Below, piece after piece: positions 39,721 through 54,272 of a DNA stretch of 64,000 bases. Numbering within the stretch: position 1 is the first letter of the stretch; every line of letters starts with the position of its first letter. The translations under genes were made by a program, and so were the position numbers. The stretch covers positions 5,989,834 through 6,053,833 of the forward strand of contig JACDOX010000015.1 in the NCBI GenBank assembly GCA_014549065.1, read 5' to 3'. The notes under the pieces were generated by a model. That model searched no databases and was not told where the DNA came from. It saw nothing but the letters and a program-made list of their open reading frames with translations. Source of the DNA: Cardinalis cardinalis (taxonomy: Eukaryota > Chordata > Aves > Passeriformes > Cardinalidae).

Positions 39721-42700
39721 TGATATCACTGAATTTTGGCTGAAAGAGACTGGGAAATAACCATAACAGAAATAAGATAAAAAGAAATATTGGAGATTTT
39801 TCTCACAACAGGCATTTAAATTCTCCATGACACATCCTGCATGTGTGAACATGTATCAAATAGCAACATATTAAATTGAAACTGTAACCTAAAGGCTTCT
39901 CTTTTGCATGGTTGGGAAAACATAGCATTCTCAAGCTGTTTTATTTCCTAATATTTTAGAATCTTTCTTTTGCTTCCTTAGTTTCTTTTTCACTCTGTGA
40001 AGTCTCAAAACCACATTCCCAGCAGGGGTAAATTAGCAGAGCTCCACTGAAGTGAAGTCTTGCTGATTTACATCACTGGAGGTTCTGCTTTTAAATGGCT
40101 GTTTCAATGAGTCAAGCTGATTTCTGTCATACCCAGTACCCCCAAGTAGCATGAATGCTGCAGTTTCTCTCAAAAAATGGTCCCAAAAGAAGCTACACCT
40201 CTTCTCCATGTCACTGGGCAAACCATCCAGTGAAACCTGAACAAAAGACCATTGAAAACAGTGGGCTTCCTGCCTTCAAATGATAGTCCAGACTCCTCTT
40301 AAATTATTTGGTATATTTTTGCTCAATCTGATTATTTGAACCTGCACATGTAACTACTGTGATTAAATGCTTGGTTTTTATGAAAACAGTCNTTGTAGTC
40401 ATCAGAAGAGATGGGGATCCATAGTGCTAGGAGCTGTACAAACTCTTCAAATGAAATGTTCCATGACCTGACCAGCTCAAGTAGGGACAGATATGTGCAG
40501 TGGTTTTGTTTCCTTTATGGTGCAGTCACACAGCAGCACTTGCAACCACGGATTGATGAACTGTTTTCTTTAGAGTTGTTCATCATCCTCTGATGCAGTA
40601 ACGCTACAAAAGGTTAAAATAGTGAGGTGAAGCCACTCTGCTTGCCCAACCAGTCCTCTGTACACTTCAGTCCCATCCGGTGTGACCCCACTAGCGACAG
40701 TGTAGCTGTAAATACTGTGTGTGAGACTGAGGAGACAGAGTAAAATGCAATCTAGTTGACTAAATGGACTCTATATCTCCTAAACTAACACATAACACTG
40801 CTAACTGCACNTTGCCAGCACACATATGCAGCTGTCTGTAACACAGACTGTGGTAACTGCCATTACACNCGTGATAGTAAAGCACTTAGCTGCAGTTGTT
40901 GTCATTTTAAAAGCTCCTGTTTGTCAATAGATAATAAAAAGAGGTGTCTGAGACAGTCAGGAGTAACTCCAATGTCCTGGTGCACTGGCTCCTGCNGGGG
41001 TAGGTGTGGATTTGTACTGAGTGGGACCAAAGCTTGGCTCACCATGGATGGCACATGAATTCTAACATAGCTGCTCCTAGAAACANCTATGTTTGCATCT
41101 TTGTGTCTCTACATATGTCCCTGCATAGTGAGGATGTTTTGTTCATGAATGTTGAAGATGGGAAGTGGGAGCGAGAGATGGAGTGGGANCAGATCTGCAA
41201 AATTCATACATCCCTCACTTGTGGAAGGAACTTTNTTTGTTACAAAACATGCATTTTATGCTCTAACTGCATCCATACCTGTCTAGGTGATGAAAGTAAT
41301 CGCATGGGGACCTGTCAAACAAAACTTCACCCTTAAGTTTTGTTGTTGTCCCTAGTTTGGTACCCTGTGTCCAGAACCACCCCTAAGGGAAAGGTTCTGA
41401 GGAGGGCAACCAGAGTCCTAAGCTGAAAAAACTTCAAAGCAAANCCAAGATTGCAATGAATAAAGATATTTGTTATTCAAGCAGGGTAAAGATGGCTGTA
41501 GAGAATGGAAATCTACCATTTTTCATGTTCAGTGTGGATTAAATAGGAAATAATGGATTCGAAGTGAAGACAAAAAGTGTAGAGAAAGTATTAAAGGTAT
41601 TATTTTAATCACAGAGACAGTTATGTGCTGAGGAGATTTCCCATAATAGCTGTGGCGTGTTTCATAAAGATTGGAAGGATTTATACATAACTTTGCTTTC
41701 TTGGGGCAGGAGGACAGACTNGACACCTTTTATTGTTTTCCTGACTCTTCTGAGTCCATGAACTAAGGCCAAGATAAATCAGTGCAAATTTTTCTTACAA
41801 CAAATGGAGTTTTCTCTCTGCTTTACTGCCTTTGACATGAGTCAGTTCCCAAAGCACCCCTGCTTCCCTGGGACCTGTACACTGGGGACTTGAGCAGGTC
41901 TCCTAAAAGTAGGACACTTGTGTTCATGACTTTTGTCATTTGTGAACTTGTCTTTGGACAGGGAAGAGTAAACTAAACAAGGTGCACCAACATACCNAGG
42001 CAATGTCACAGATATTTCCTTCAAAAGAAAGGCAAACTTCAAAGCTTTCACATCTCCTGTCACAACACTGGTGGAAAACAGTGTCTGTTTATTGATTTAC
42101 CTTATTTTTCATCCTACTTCCAACCAACAGGAGTGGGGCTTCAAAGTCATACCAGTGGTGTTACATCTATTTCTGGAACAACAGTAATTCCAGGGAATAA
42201 AAAGCCATGGCCTGTGATGGATCATTTGGATTTTTGCCTGTAATTGTTTAAGAGAACTTTACTTAAGCAATAAAAGAATGAGGCCAGAGAATAATGCTAA
42301 GGAGAACTTTGATCTTCCTCCTTCAAATCAGCCTCTTCACCAAAGGAATAGGAACTTCCCAAAAGGTAAAAAATATCTCCCCAAAGCCAGAGCAGACTGG
42401 AAGGGAATTAGGATGTTACTCGAATGAAATGAACTTGTTCTAGTCACAGCTTTGGCTTGTGTGCCAGGAAAGTATAAATATGGGGAAGCAAAAAATCATA
42501 TTCCTAGAAGTGCTGTTGGTTGATGTTGGTTTTCTTTTTATGCCAGTCCAAAACCTGCCTTGTACATTTGTGCCCTCAGTTGTGTTAGGGTACATGCAAA
42601 TTATGTATCTGTAAAACAGGCACATCTCAGTCCTTCTCTATTAAATTCTAGCGTCTTCTGCTATCCACATGGAGGTCCAGAGATGAAGAGGGATCATCAT

Positions 42701-45700
42701 ATATTCCTAATATAGACCTATATTAGGTGGATGTATTTGTATGGATAACTCACTTAGAGCCTTAAGATGGTGAATATGAATTATCATCAAATTAATCTGC
42801 TAGGTAAGGTAGGGCTTAGAGAAGTACCTGTTCTAAAGAAAGCTCGAGTTCCTTAAGGGAGTCCCAAGGCCAGGCAGTGTCAGTTAAAAGGCAGAAGAGA
42901 GTTGAACTTTATTCTCCCAAGTTTTTAACTAATTTGCTAACTTCATCCATTTGCAAATTTCTAGGCAGGGTATGAAAGTAAGAAAACTCCTTTTGCCAGC
43001 TTCCCTCTGCGCTCCTGCATGAGCCAGCCAGGTTCTCACTCCAATATTGTCTAGGAAATATTTCCTAAGCTGTAGTGATTTTTGTTTCTGCAAAGCCATG
43101 CTGTTACTGGTGTGTGTCAGCATTGCTGAGTCCACTGGTGTCACTGTAATAATTTGAAGTATAATATAAGGTGACTTTTATGCTGGACTTGGATGGTGTC
43201 TTAATTGCTACAGGGTCATCAGAGGTCTTTTTATTTTCACTTCACTGTGCATTAGTATTCTTCTCAGGGGTTCTTTTCTGGGAGTTTAAAGAAGTCTGTT
43301 CTTACTCCTACACAAAACGTGGAATTGCTAGGCTTTACTGTGGAGACATTAAATCAGACTCTGGAGATTCCTTTGTCAAAAAGGAAGCTGTATTGTTAAA
43401 ATTACATCTGGCTTTTGCACGTGTCACATTTCACAGAAGCATTGAGCTTGTATTATCTGGTGGCTTTGCCTGCAGTCTTTCTTCACACAGTGCTATTTTT
43501 AGATTTTCATACTGTTGGAATTCAATAGTCTAGTTGTCAAGGCGAGCACAAGATAGTTAAGGTTGAATTTGTCAATGATTCAGCCATGTTCATTGCTACT
43601 ATTACTATATAATCTTACCATACTGGGGGACAAATACCACATTTAGGACATGTAATTGCATGGAACTGTCAGGTTTTAGATTGAAATTATTAAGTGCTTA
43701 AATGTAATTACAATCCAAGTTTGAATCATTACAGGTAAGTAGAAGATTATCATAAGATTCTGGGGGAAGCTATAGGTTTTTCTGNAAGGAATGACAGTCA
43801 CCCACAATGTGACTTCAGCTAGTATTTTATCTTCTGTCCTCTCTCCTGCCACTTTTGTCCCCATGGGCACTTTCTGTCATATACTCTTTGTCTTAGTACT
43901 CTCCTTTGAAGGAGAAAAGAGTTTGGCCATGGTGCTAGAGGAGGACAGTGAAGGATCAGATCAGAACATTGCTCTGTCCTGATGCATGAGGAGAGTTGAA
44001 GGCATTTTCAGTTAAATAGCATCAGGATTAAAATCCATAAAAAGCTGGCTCCAGTCACCTACAGACTGGGGTTTAATATTGTGATGTTACACTGAATAAC
44101 TGAAAAGCCATGAATGAGAAAATAGACAATATTCTTCATAAGTGAATACCTTTGTAGCATATACCTGTTTAACCCATGCTAAAGGCAGTGATCCAATAGA
44201 GCATAAAACTGATACAGAGATTTGATCACAAGTGTTGTTTCATTTAAAATAGCATGCTCTTGTGCCTAGCAGAGCTCCTGGGTCATAAAGAATACAGAAT
44301 TTTAAAAATCACCAAATTATAGACCTCAGTGATTTCTGAGATTCTTACTATACTCTCAGTGACCACAATCAATGACTCTGATTTTGCAGATACGGGATAT
44401 TTCCTGTTATTTAGGTAAGATTAAGAGATGGAGTCAACGTAAAAACTCCACTGTGGCACCCCTACCTCTGCCTGCACATGTTCTGAGATGTTTGGGTGCC
44501 AGGGAGACCAATGCACTTCTGTTGCAGTAGCTGTAACCTGAGAGGTCCCAAAGGTGCAGGTGGTAAAGGATGTGGTTTGAGGGTGCTCAGGGTGCAGACT
44601 NTCTGCCTGTAAGGCAGTGGAAATGGTAGGGCTGGGAATAGCCAAACTCTCCCTCTGAACTGGCTTTAATGAGTTCAGCTCTTCCTATGCTGGCAAAAAC
44701 TTGTCACAACACTGAAAACAAGATTCTAGATATCAGACACCCAAGGTACTATTGATTAAAAAAGGATTTAAGGGTGCCATATTATAGATACAAGATAAAT
44801 ACCTGCTTGGAGAAATCATAGGACTCTTAAATTTTCCTGTTGTACAAACTTTAGTTTAAATCACAATTTTTAAACAATAAGCCATAAACTTTAGTTGTTT
44901 GAGTGCTGTCTGGCAGGAAAACCCTGATTATTGCCAGTTTGCTCTTTGCAGTGTGGAAGATTTGCAGGATGAAACAGCAGTCTCCTAGCAACCACAGATC
45001 CTCTAAAAATCTTCTCTTTGATAGTTCTTAAAATATGTTAATGCCACTAGATATCGCAAAATAAAACATTGGGATCCACACCTAATGAAAGGAAGAATTT
45101 TGGTTTATATCTTCAGNCCAGAATAACAATGCGCTAGTCAGCAACAGTTCGGACAGGGACTCAATCCACTTTGGGTTGCTAACCATTTTTGTTTTGTTTA
45201 ATTTGATCTGCATTACTAAATCCCAGTAGTGCAAATGCTTATACTAAGAATTGTTTATATGAGTAGTCCCAGCGAACTTCATGTGACTATTTATGTGTTT
45301 AATTACTTGCTGGACTAAAGATTTACTGTCTGAATTTTAGTGGGCAATATTTTAAAGGACTGCTCCTCTCTCTTCCCCTGGTTATCTACAGGCATCTTAT
45401 TAGGAGATTATTCTCTGACAATTTTTTATGCACATGCTGAGAAATAGAGAATTTAAATCTTGAAAGCAAAGTTCAAAGCTCACATCCTTATGGGAGATTT
45501 TGATTCAGCAATTATCTTGTCCTCTGAGCATCTACAGAGTGCCTCANCCTTCCAAAGTGCAGTAAATCTTTCAGGGTGAGGCCCTGGGAGCAGGAGAGAA
45601 ATAAAAAAGGAGCAAGCATGTTAATCAATTCAAATGCCTACTATGAGGGACAGCTGCAGTGGTGTGCCAACAGACNTCAAAAGGGCTACACAGATGTAAG

Positions 45701-48700
45701 CCAGCCCAGGATGCAAGACTCTGCATTTAATGTAGAATCCCAAAGGATTTATTCATGCTGCTGCATTGCTATTTTTAATGAATGAAGCAGGAAGGACCAT
45801 GGTGCCAGGCAGAACTTATTGTAAGGGAGTGAAATTCCTATTTCTGAAAAATAAGGAGGAGAGTTCACAAATGGTTTTTTGTCCCCCCTCAACCATGCCT
45901 TTCTGAAGAGACAAAAGAATTAAACAAAGAACTGCATGAAACAGCTTCTCAGGAATCTCAGAATTAGCAAAAATTTATCTTCCCATATGGAGCTGAGCTA
46001 TAAAGAACACATGCATGCTAAGTCTCTGTAGGGCAGTGGAGATAGACGATGTACAGTATTTCTCATCCATTTCTACTGATTATTGTTTAAATGCCAAAGG
46101 ATCTCATTAGTTTTGTCTTTATTATGTTCATTATGGAGGCTTCACAAAGATAAAAAAGGCTTTTCCTTATTCCTCTCACAGGCAAAGAATAACTGACCAT
46201 TTGTGGTCACAATATCTGCCTGCCTATTTTAGAGTGAAAAAAGAGGTGATAGAACAGAAGTGAAGCATTTGAGAGGCAGTGTCGTGTCTGTCTCCTCCAG
46301 AGCAGCCCTGCCTGAGCTCTTGAGTGCAAGAAGGGAACTTTCCTTCTGTTGAAAACATTTCTATTTGTAGCATACTGAAAAGAGCTGCCTTTAATTTCTA
46401 TGCATGTAATCAGTGAGTAAAGCTGCAGCAAAGTGGAGGGGGATTCTCCAGGTAGTGAAGTTCTCTGTAACTGAGGACTATGCCCTTCTTTTGAGGAGNT
46501 GTAAGCAGGTATTTCTAGATCTTCCAGATTTCTTGAACTGCTAAGAAATATTGCAGATATCTGATTGTGCCCTTGTATGGAGTTCTGACATTCAGAATCT
46601 TTTTAGAAGTTATTGCAAAGGCAAGGTAATTTCTTTCTGTGAGTTCATTGATGTGTGCTGTCTATGGATACAGCCACTCAGATGATTACTGTAATAGTCT
46701 CAAAGGAAAGCTTTTTACAAGCTTTATTTATTTACAAGTGAGATTATTATCAAAAAGTGAAGATTGTAAACAGGCCGAAAATAGTTAGACAATGTATTGC
46801 TATTTTTATCCTACTCTTCCTCTATTTTTATCCTACCCCTCAATTAGCAAAAAATGATGATGGAGTTTCCTGACTGTAAAGAAATACTTTTTTTCTCTAC
46901 TCAACAAGAGTTTGTTTCTTTATGCCTGCATCAGTGTTTAGCACTGTAGTACAGCTTGTCCCCAAGTTTGAATTCTTGTTATAAGGCAGACAGATTAGGC
47001 AAACTGTACTCTTTTGTGACCCCATATTATTTCTGAGCCACAGACNATATGTCAAGCAGTGCTATTGACCAAGGTCAGTCAGCCACCTATTCACATCCCA
47101 GGTGGCTGCTGTTGAGATTATAAAAAGGGACTGAAATGTAAGGAGAGCCTATCAAAAGTCTATAGAGCGAAGAAGAATGGAGAGGTATCAAATAATGACA
47201 GAGTACACCTGCAAACTTGTCACGTTGCACTAAATAAATTTTTAAGAGAAGTATTATTCCTTTGAAAATGTCTTCCAGTGCTTTGCTAGGCTAATGGTGT
47301 TCTGATGAATACCTGACAATGAGTTGGGGAGCAGAGGTTCTCACTTTCCCAACCTGCAGAGACATTACAGAACTGCTCTCTGTCTCAGGAGGTCAACAGA
47401 AAGCCACCAAACACTGAGTGTTTCTGGAAGAAATGCTTTCAACATGGGCCATGGAAGGCTCTCCCTTACTAAGTGTCAGTGGAAGAGACTGAGCAGAGCC
47501 ACATCAAAGTGACTTCAGCCACAGTGTCCTTCTTAATTATTTAAAAAAGTACTTCTGGATAGATACAAATGGAAAAAGGGGGGGACTCAAGAGGATTTTG
47601 CTCCACTGGCAGCAGAACTGCTGTTCTGAGGGTGAGTTTTCTTTAGCTGTCATTATTTCAAAGGGGCTGGGCAAATTTTGAACTCCCATCACTGCTATAG
47701 GAGAATGGCAGATTTGGGCATCAAGAAGACAAATGGGATGAACAAGAACAGTCTTGCAAAGACTCAAGGACATTGCACAGGCTTGGAGAAACAAACATCT
47801 AAACGTGACCCTAATACATTAATGAATAGTGCTTTATAAATAGTGTCACCACATGCTGGCTTTCCAGTCAAGGTTAAATGAAGACAAAGTGACTTTTAAG
47901 AAGTCAGCTAAACAGGGAGATTGTGATTCAAGCAGCAAAGAAACCTTGTTAGAAACCTTGATTCAATTCCTTCATCTACTTCAGACTTCCTTTTCAGTAA
48001 GCTTCTCAAACCCTACTATTACCAAGATAAATAATTGCACTCACATGTGGAGGTTTAGGGTCTAAGACTCCATCTATCCTACAATTTACAGTTTACCAGC
48101 ACCACAAATATCATTGTTTCTTACTATATATTTATGTCACAATCATACAGTGACAATTACAATCATAATTTTATTTCAGTTAGGAAAGCTGTATTATTAC
48201 TGCACTGATTACATGAAAAAGACAAGGANAATACAACTAATAAAGACTCAACTAGCTAAGCTCTATAAACTGAAATATATTTTGTATGTGTCAAATTTTT
48301 TATTTTGCATTTAAATTGATTTTTTGTGTCAAAGAGGGAAGATGTTGCTGTGATTCAAGACTTCATCTAGTTTCACAAATCTTACTTTTCACTTCATTCT
48401 TTGAGTGACAATGGGACTATCCAGGAGATGGATTTGTGCCTTAGTGTCTCTACATTGATACAAGTAAAACAAAGATTGTAAACAAAGCTTCACAATATCA
48501 CAAACAGGAAGAGAGAGAAAAAGAACCAAGGACTGTGAAATCTTCAGAAGCAAAAGGAGATGGACTCAGTTAAAAAAAACCCCTACAGGCAGTATCGTAT
48601 CTTTAAAACACTTATGCCTTACTATGGCAAGGAAATGGGGCATTAAATTAGGTATAAATTAAACTGAAGGCACATTTATGTTGGTAGTGGTCTTTGGTGT

Positions 48701-51204
48701 TACAATACTGTTGTGAATATAAAGCTGTAAAATAATAGCCCTTGTCCAGAAATAAACAAAGGGAGGCTATGCATCTGCCAAATGCTTTGTAGTGAAGTAG
48801 AGGAATTTTAGGGCTGAGAATCTGCCTGAGACATTAATCAGGGATAGGCAGATCGATAAAGAGTAAAGCATATAAACACCTACAAGATATGCAGGGGCAA
48901 ACAACTTTCTGAGTGGACAAAATAGAANAAGTCACAGGGAGAACTTCAGAGTAGAGAATTGTCATCTCATGCAGCTGTACATTTCTTCTTCAAACAGTGA
49001 AAACATGAGGAACTCAAGTAAGAGAACCAGAGAAAGGATTATTCCCAGTGTGGCAGAACACAGAATCCATTGAACCAAAAAAATTATATGAAGCATAAAA
49101 TAAAAGGGAGTGAGATAATTAACTAAATTAGGAAAGAGTTAAAAAGAACATATCTAGAAAATCTAGGAACAAATGGAAAAGATAAGACAGCCGAAAAAAA
49201 TTCGGTATATAATATTATGAAATTTTTGAAGTCAGCTTACCAAGACACTTTTTTCACAAACACTGNAAGAAAATGTCAGAGCCAACCAAAGAAAGCCCTT
49301 CCTATGATATCTTTTACAACAGGGAAAGGATCTAAATTTACAGACTGAANTTCTGGCTCTGTTGATCTCCTGTGTGATTTTTCCTGTTTGATGCAACTGC
49401 TTCCAGAATTCCCTCCAACAGGCATATTCCTCTAGCATAGAGACTTCTCTTTAACTGCCAGTTTGGTATTAGTATTTATCAGTGAGAAGATGACATCATG
49501 CTTCTCTCTCTTAGACCAAAGGGAATAGCAGGGATTTGCCTGTAAGCCTGTACTTCAGACATCGCTAGGAAAGGACTGTTGGGATCATCTCCTCTTTAAG
49601 GCTGCAGTGAGGCCAGTCTAGCATCCTGGCTATGACTACAAAGCCAAATGAACCCTCTGAAAGAACTATTTCGTGTTGCCAGGTCATTATTTCAAAAAGA
49701 AAAGCTGCTTTTTTTCCTCTTTAGAGCAATAACTGACAAACATGAAATGAGCCAGTCAAGTTTTATAGGGAGAATTCATACTTTTGATTACACCAGTTGG
49801 TACATTTCTGAAAAGCAAAGAAAAAAGCCATGATATCATTGAAACTTTAATTGGGAGAAACAGAGATTTAAACAAAAAGGGTCTTCATTGTTGTTGCTTT
49901 CTTTCCCCAGGTATATCACTTGGCCAAAAGAATTTCTCTTGTTCTGCAAACAGNGCATATATCCTTATATTATGAAAGCTAGAATAACTCTGCAAAAATA
50001 TGTGGCATTGATTTATATCCTTCCATATTTTTCTACCGCTGTATACAGTTGAATTTAGCTTGGTGATGACCTAAACACTCCCCTCCTTCCTAGTTTTCCC
50101 ATCAATGATCTCCAGAGTTGCACTTTGGAATTCAATGTTCCTGGTATTGTAGCACCTAAACTAAAAGTCCTACCCCTAAGGTTTCACAAGAAAATGAATG
50201 AGGTGACATAGTGAGTGATTGGGGAAGAACTCATAAGTAGGAACTATCTTTCAAATTCCTGCCAGGTAGAATTTGGATTATGCCTTGCTTCCTGGGGATT
50301 TATATACCTTCAGATGAATGTCTGACTTCACTCTGATTCCTATTGATCTTTTCANACCTTCAGGTTGTTTTGTGACAATAAGCTCCACATTCAACTTACT
50401 CTATTTAAAAATCACTTTTGATCAGTTTTGATCTTATTGCCTTTCTGTGTCATTTAAGTCTTTCATTCTTGCATTATGAAAGTAGAAAGTGGAGCACCTG
50501 ACAATCATTTTTCTATCCATGGTTTTGTATATGTTTCTCCTAAAGATAATGTGTTCTTTTTGCTGTCTCTTCCTAAAGGAGTCTTTTAACTTTTAGTTCA
50601 TCTTTCCTACAAGCTTTCTTTCTGATTGTTGTTGGCAAGGTGATGATCAGAATTATTTTCTGCACTCTAGACCATAGTTATATGGTCAGGAAAATTAAAT
50701 TTTTCCCTGCCTGTGTAGTGTTTTAACTACAGAAGTGTTCAGCAGATCTTACTACTGAGTTTTCCANGAGGGTTTTTCTTGTTCCTGTCTTTTCCCCCCC
50801 CAATAAATTTAGACCTCTTTTCACCAAGCACACTTGGATTGTCAGTATTGACCTTTGTCTTGTGCTCTATCTTCTGCCAGGTCTGTTAGCTCTCCTTGAA
50901 ATATTTTATCTACTGATTTTCCTGAATAAGTTTGTGCATCTTTAAGGGTTTTTCCTTCACTTTTCATCTCCTTTTCCTACATTATTGCTAAAGTATGACT
51001 CAGCANTCCCCTTTATGTTTAGCCTTTAACTTTTATTAACCTTTTTGAACATTTAGCCTTAAAGTTTCTTTTTCCTAGGTTGTTTTGAATGACAAAAATT
51101 TTTTACTTCTCTTTCAGTCATTCCTGACTTCATTCAGCTGGTACACATCTCCCTGGGACCTACCAAATGTGGCATATGTAATCTTTTATGACTTTAAAAA
51201 GCCT
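39721..51204. other. AT-rich non-coding DNA, no gene recognised
   Basis: No protein family, RNA gene or well-preserved transposon was found. The T-rich stretch about 50300-51150 has the drawn-out texture of a very old reversed LINE, but no confident match. A perfect donor-like CAG|GTAAGT at 43732-43740 (plus strand) has no convincing exon upstream. Confidence 0.55.
46800..46836. repeat. 22-bp-period duplication
   Basis: CTATTTTTATCCTAC occurs at 46800-46814 and 46822-46836, separated by TCTTCCT, consistent with a local tandem duplication. Confidence 0.9.
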
Positions 51205-51310
51205 CTGAGAAGGAAAAATTGGAGAATTACACACCAGTCAGCCTTGCCTCTGGTCTGGAATAGCCATGGACCATATATTCTTTGAATCCATTTCCACACA
51301 TGTGAGTTTC
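51205..51310 (+). mobile_element. CR1 LINE ORF2 fragment (plus strand)
   Basis: One plus-strand frame reads NYTPVSLASGLE, resembling the conserved reverse-transcriptase motif NYRPVSLTS of CR1 and related non-LTR elements. The nucleotides that follow resemble the CR1 'atcatggagcaaatcctcctagaatccatttcc' stretch. A stop interrupts the frame, and similarity fades beyond about 51310. It is an internal scrap with no 3' end. Confidence 0.6.
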
Positions 51311-53594
51311 TTCAGTCACAGGATAATTGTGTCTTTCTTCAAAAGCCTGGAATTTTTTCAGTCTTTCTAAGGCTGATCTTGCTTTACTCTGTGCACAGAG
51401 GTGAATATACCTCTTTAAAGTTCCATCCCATTTAAGTTTCAAGTCCAAGTTTATGTTAGATTCTTTTCAGCTAAACAGAACTCCTCAATCCCCCGTAGCC
51501 TCTGTTTTATGGTCTCCTAGTATGATCTTAATTTCCTACACCTGGATGTTTAATTTTATCATTGACTATTTAAATGTTCTTTCAATAAGTTAGAAGTGAA
51601 ATCACTCTGTCCTGTTTATTATCTGTCATTGTTTATCACACTAGGAATGTTTGCATTAACCATNAATTAATCATGAAAGGTTTTCCTTGCAATCACCAGT
51701 GAAAAGGCTTAATACTCTNAGATTTGATTTTTCAGATCCTTGTAAGGTGATTTCCTTTAAAACAGCTCTCTAAAGGGTTGTTAGTCTGTTTTGTATGCAC
51801 TGCTAAAGTGTTTTATTGCCATAGTATAGCTCCATACATTTTTCAAAAGAAAGCATCATGTCATATTAAATCAAATATCCATAAAAGACTGTTACAGCTG
51901 TTCTTTTAAACTCATCAGTCCTTCAGGGAACTTTGGCCAGAGTGTGAAGCTGACACTGTCTATAGGGATGGCAACATTACAGTACTTCTTATCAGAGTGA
52001 TGGCATTTTATAGAACTTTGAAAAACCCAATTTAATTATTTCCTTCCAACCTGCTGTGATTATGCAAGACTCAAACTGAGAAATCAGCTGTTACAATTAT
52101 TTAGCATCATAAGCTGAGACTCAGGCTCTGTGAAGACTTTGCAATGCCTTCTTTTGGGGGCGTCCTTTGGTCCTTGCTGCTAAGACTGGGGACTTGACTG
52201 AAGCCCATTGTACTTCTTTCTGCACTGGGCAGCTGTGTTTTGTTTTCCTTCCCATTAAAAGATTGACAGGACAGTGGTAGTAGAGGGAATAGAAACGGAA
52301 GTCTCAAATTGTACAGAATCAGGGTTACTGGGCACTGGAAGTTTACTTGTCTGCCAGGCTGACCAGCTCACAAGTGATGAGATTCCAGAGAAGCATCACA
52401 GTTTTTGTCCTGGGAATCAANCCCAAACATACTCGCTCTCCCTCCAAGCTGTACCTGTCACATGCATCTCATCCAGTTTGGAAATACATCCCAAAGAATG
52501 AGGACAAGTGGTGACTCCAAGCTCAAGTGAGTACTCTCCTGCCTGTTTGTTTCATTGCNTGGCACATCAGGAAGCACATTCCCTCACAGTGAGTGTTTGC
52601 AAGATTAGGTTCTCAAGCCCTACTGCTTTGCCTTTGACTTCACATCTCAGTAATGAGTAGTTCCACAGCGGCTATAATGCATAACACATTGATAATAACA
52701 GCACATGTATCATTAGACTTCCTACATGCAGTATTTGTCATAATCCTTAAATCACATTTCTTCACAAATAAATAAAACCCAGCAATAGATAATTTCAGGC
52801 TTTTATGTCAGAAGTGCACAAAAAGCTATAGTTCTTTGAGCACTTGTTTTTTTTCCCTGAGTTCTCTTTTAATATTTTGAGAGGTAAAGCATTAATATAA
52901 AACAGTGACATGGCTGTCAGTTAACTATTAATGTATTTTAATGGAGAGACGTAGAAATGCATCACTGAATAAAAGGAATTTATTTGAAGAGCTGTAGGCC
53001 CAAGATGAACATGCAACACCCCATTGCACCAGTGGTAAATAAAAAATGCAGAAATATTAAAGAGAAGCAGAGCTGTGAAAAAGGTCTGCTAGATCAGGTA
53101 TTTGGGGAAATACAGATGACAACTGGAAAATATTTTAATGGTGCACCTATCATCTCTGAAGNCAGTAGATGACAGTGGAAAGAAAGATAAATAAAAAGAT
53201 TTATTTCTCACAGTAACAAGTTCTGNTGCACTTCTACTTAAATTAATAGTTTACAGTTAATACAGACAAGGTAATTTAACTGCAAGACTGCATTACAGGG
53301 GTTTGAGTGCTGCACTTGACATAGAAATGTAAGATATTTTTAGTTCTGAGCTAAAAAAGGAAAGTGCAAATATAGAAAGTCTGCAACTGAACTAAGTCTG
53401 AACCACAACAGCTTTGCAGGCTGCAAGTCCTGCCAGTTCTGTCTGGCAGAAAAGACACTGACTGCTGGAAGACTCGGGACAAACCTGAGACAAGACAGCA
53501 ACATCTGCCATGACATGCAGTCATTCTACNTAGATTAGAGTTTTCGGGGGTTGGCAATGCATTGACATTCTACATGGACCTACTCTAACTTATT
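51311..53594. other. AT-rich non-coding DNA, no gene recognised
   Basis: No gene or RNA was recognised. Short open frames on both strands lack recognisable domains. It may include further decayed CR1 sequence just after 51310. Confidence 0.55.
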
Positions 53595-53786
53595 AATAGG
53601 AATAGGTTGCCCAGGGAGTTTGGAGAGTTACCATCCCTGGAGGGGTTCCAGAGGTATCTGGGTGTGGTGCTGGGTGTCAGGTTAAGTGGTTTTGGGGTTA
53701 CAGGGCCAGTGACAAGTTAATGGTTGGACTGGAAGATCTTAAAGGTCTCTTCCAACTTTGATGNTCCCATGGTTTTACGATTCTAG
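53595..53786 (+). mobile_element. CR1 LINE 3' end (plus strand)
   Basis: Begins within the CR1 'ggaacaggttgcccaggga' block (AATAGGTTGCCCAGGGAG). It continues through 'accatccctggaggggttccagag', then 'ggttggactggaagatcttaaaggtctcttccaac', and ends in the degraded terminal repeat GGTTTTACGATTCTAG. Only the last 190 bases remain, the usual 5' truncation of CR1. It has no coding capacity. Confidence 0.94.
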
Positions 53787-54209
53787 TTTTTTTTGTTACA
53801 TCCACTTCAACTGAGACTACATGAGTACAAAAGAATAATTTCTCCAGGGAGAGAAATTTAGATGGTATNCAAAGACATTAATATGTTCATAGATTTAGAT
53901 GCCCTTAAAAAGACCAAGGAAGACAGTATAGCAGATTTATTTTCACATATCCAACACCTTTGTTGGAAAATCCTGTTATACTCAATGCTCTAGGAATTTC
54001 CCTAGAAAACACATTAGTGCTATTACTAAGGTTTACAGAGTTGATGCCCTAATCTGGAAGAAAAATAATGAGGTTATGTGATAATAGGGTGTAAGTTACT
54101 TTGGAAACAACCAGTCTTACTGATTTGGAGCAAAAATTTATCAACTGCAATACAGAATTTTCTTTTCAACAAGTTGAAGCAATTGAGAAGCTGTTCATTT
54201 CCTACTTAC
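53787..54209. other. Non-coding DNA between CR1 and candidate exon
   Basis: AT-rich unique sequence without recognised features. On the minus-strand gene model it is intron immediately downstream of the candidate exon. Confidence 0.5.
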
Positions 54210-54272
54210 CTTAGAGGGACATATCCATGATTTTGTAAAATTCTGTTATGACTGGGAGGTTCATAAGCTATG
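54210..54272 (-). other. Candidate 63-nt coding exon (minus strand), gene unidentified
   Basis: On the minus strand the segment has every splice signal in the right place. There is a branch-point match CTAAT (A at 54298, 26 nt before the exon), a pyrimidine tract CCTTTTTTATTTTTCC, acceptor GCTTAG, and donor AAG|GTAAGT (GTAAGT is the complement of 54204-54209). The exon is 63 nt, a multiple of three. The only open frame takes one base for a split codon, then 20 codons (starting IAYEPPSHNR, ending NHGYVPL), then two bases. It is therefore a symmetric exon that could be skipped without frameshift. I do not recognise the peptide. A chance match is possible. Confidence 0.42.

Noticed and set aside
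40610..40742. About 38-codon open stretch ending in a terminal stop, considered as a last exon
   Set aside because: No clear acceptor, no polyadenylation context and no recognised protein similarity.
43690..43740. Perfect donor CAG|GTAAGT on the plus strand
   Set aside because: No acceptor or usable open frame upstream. Isolated donor matches are common by chance.
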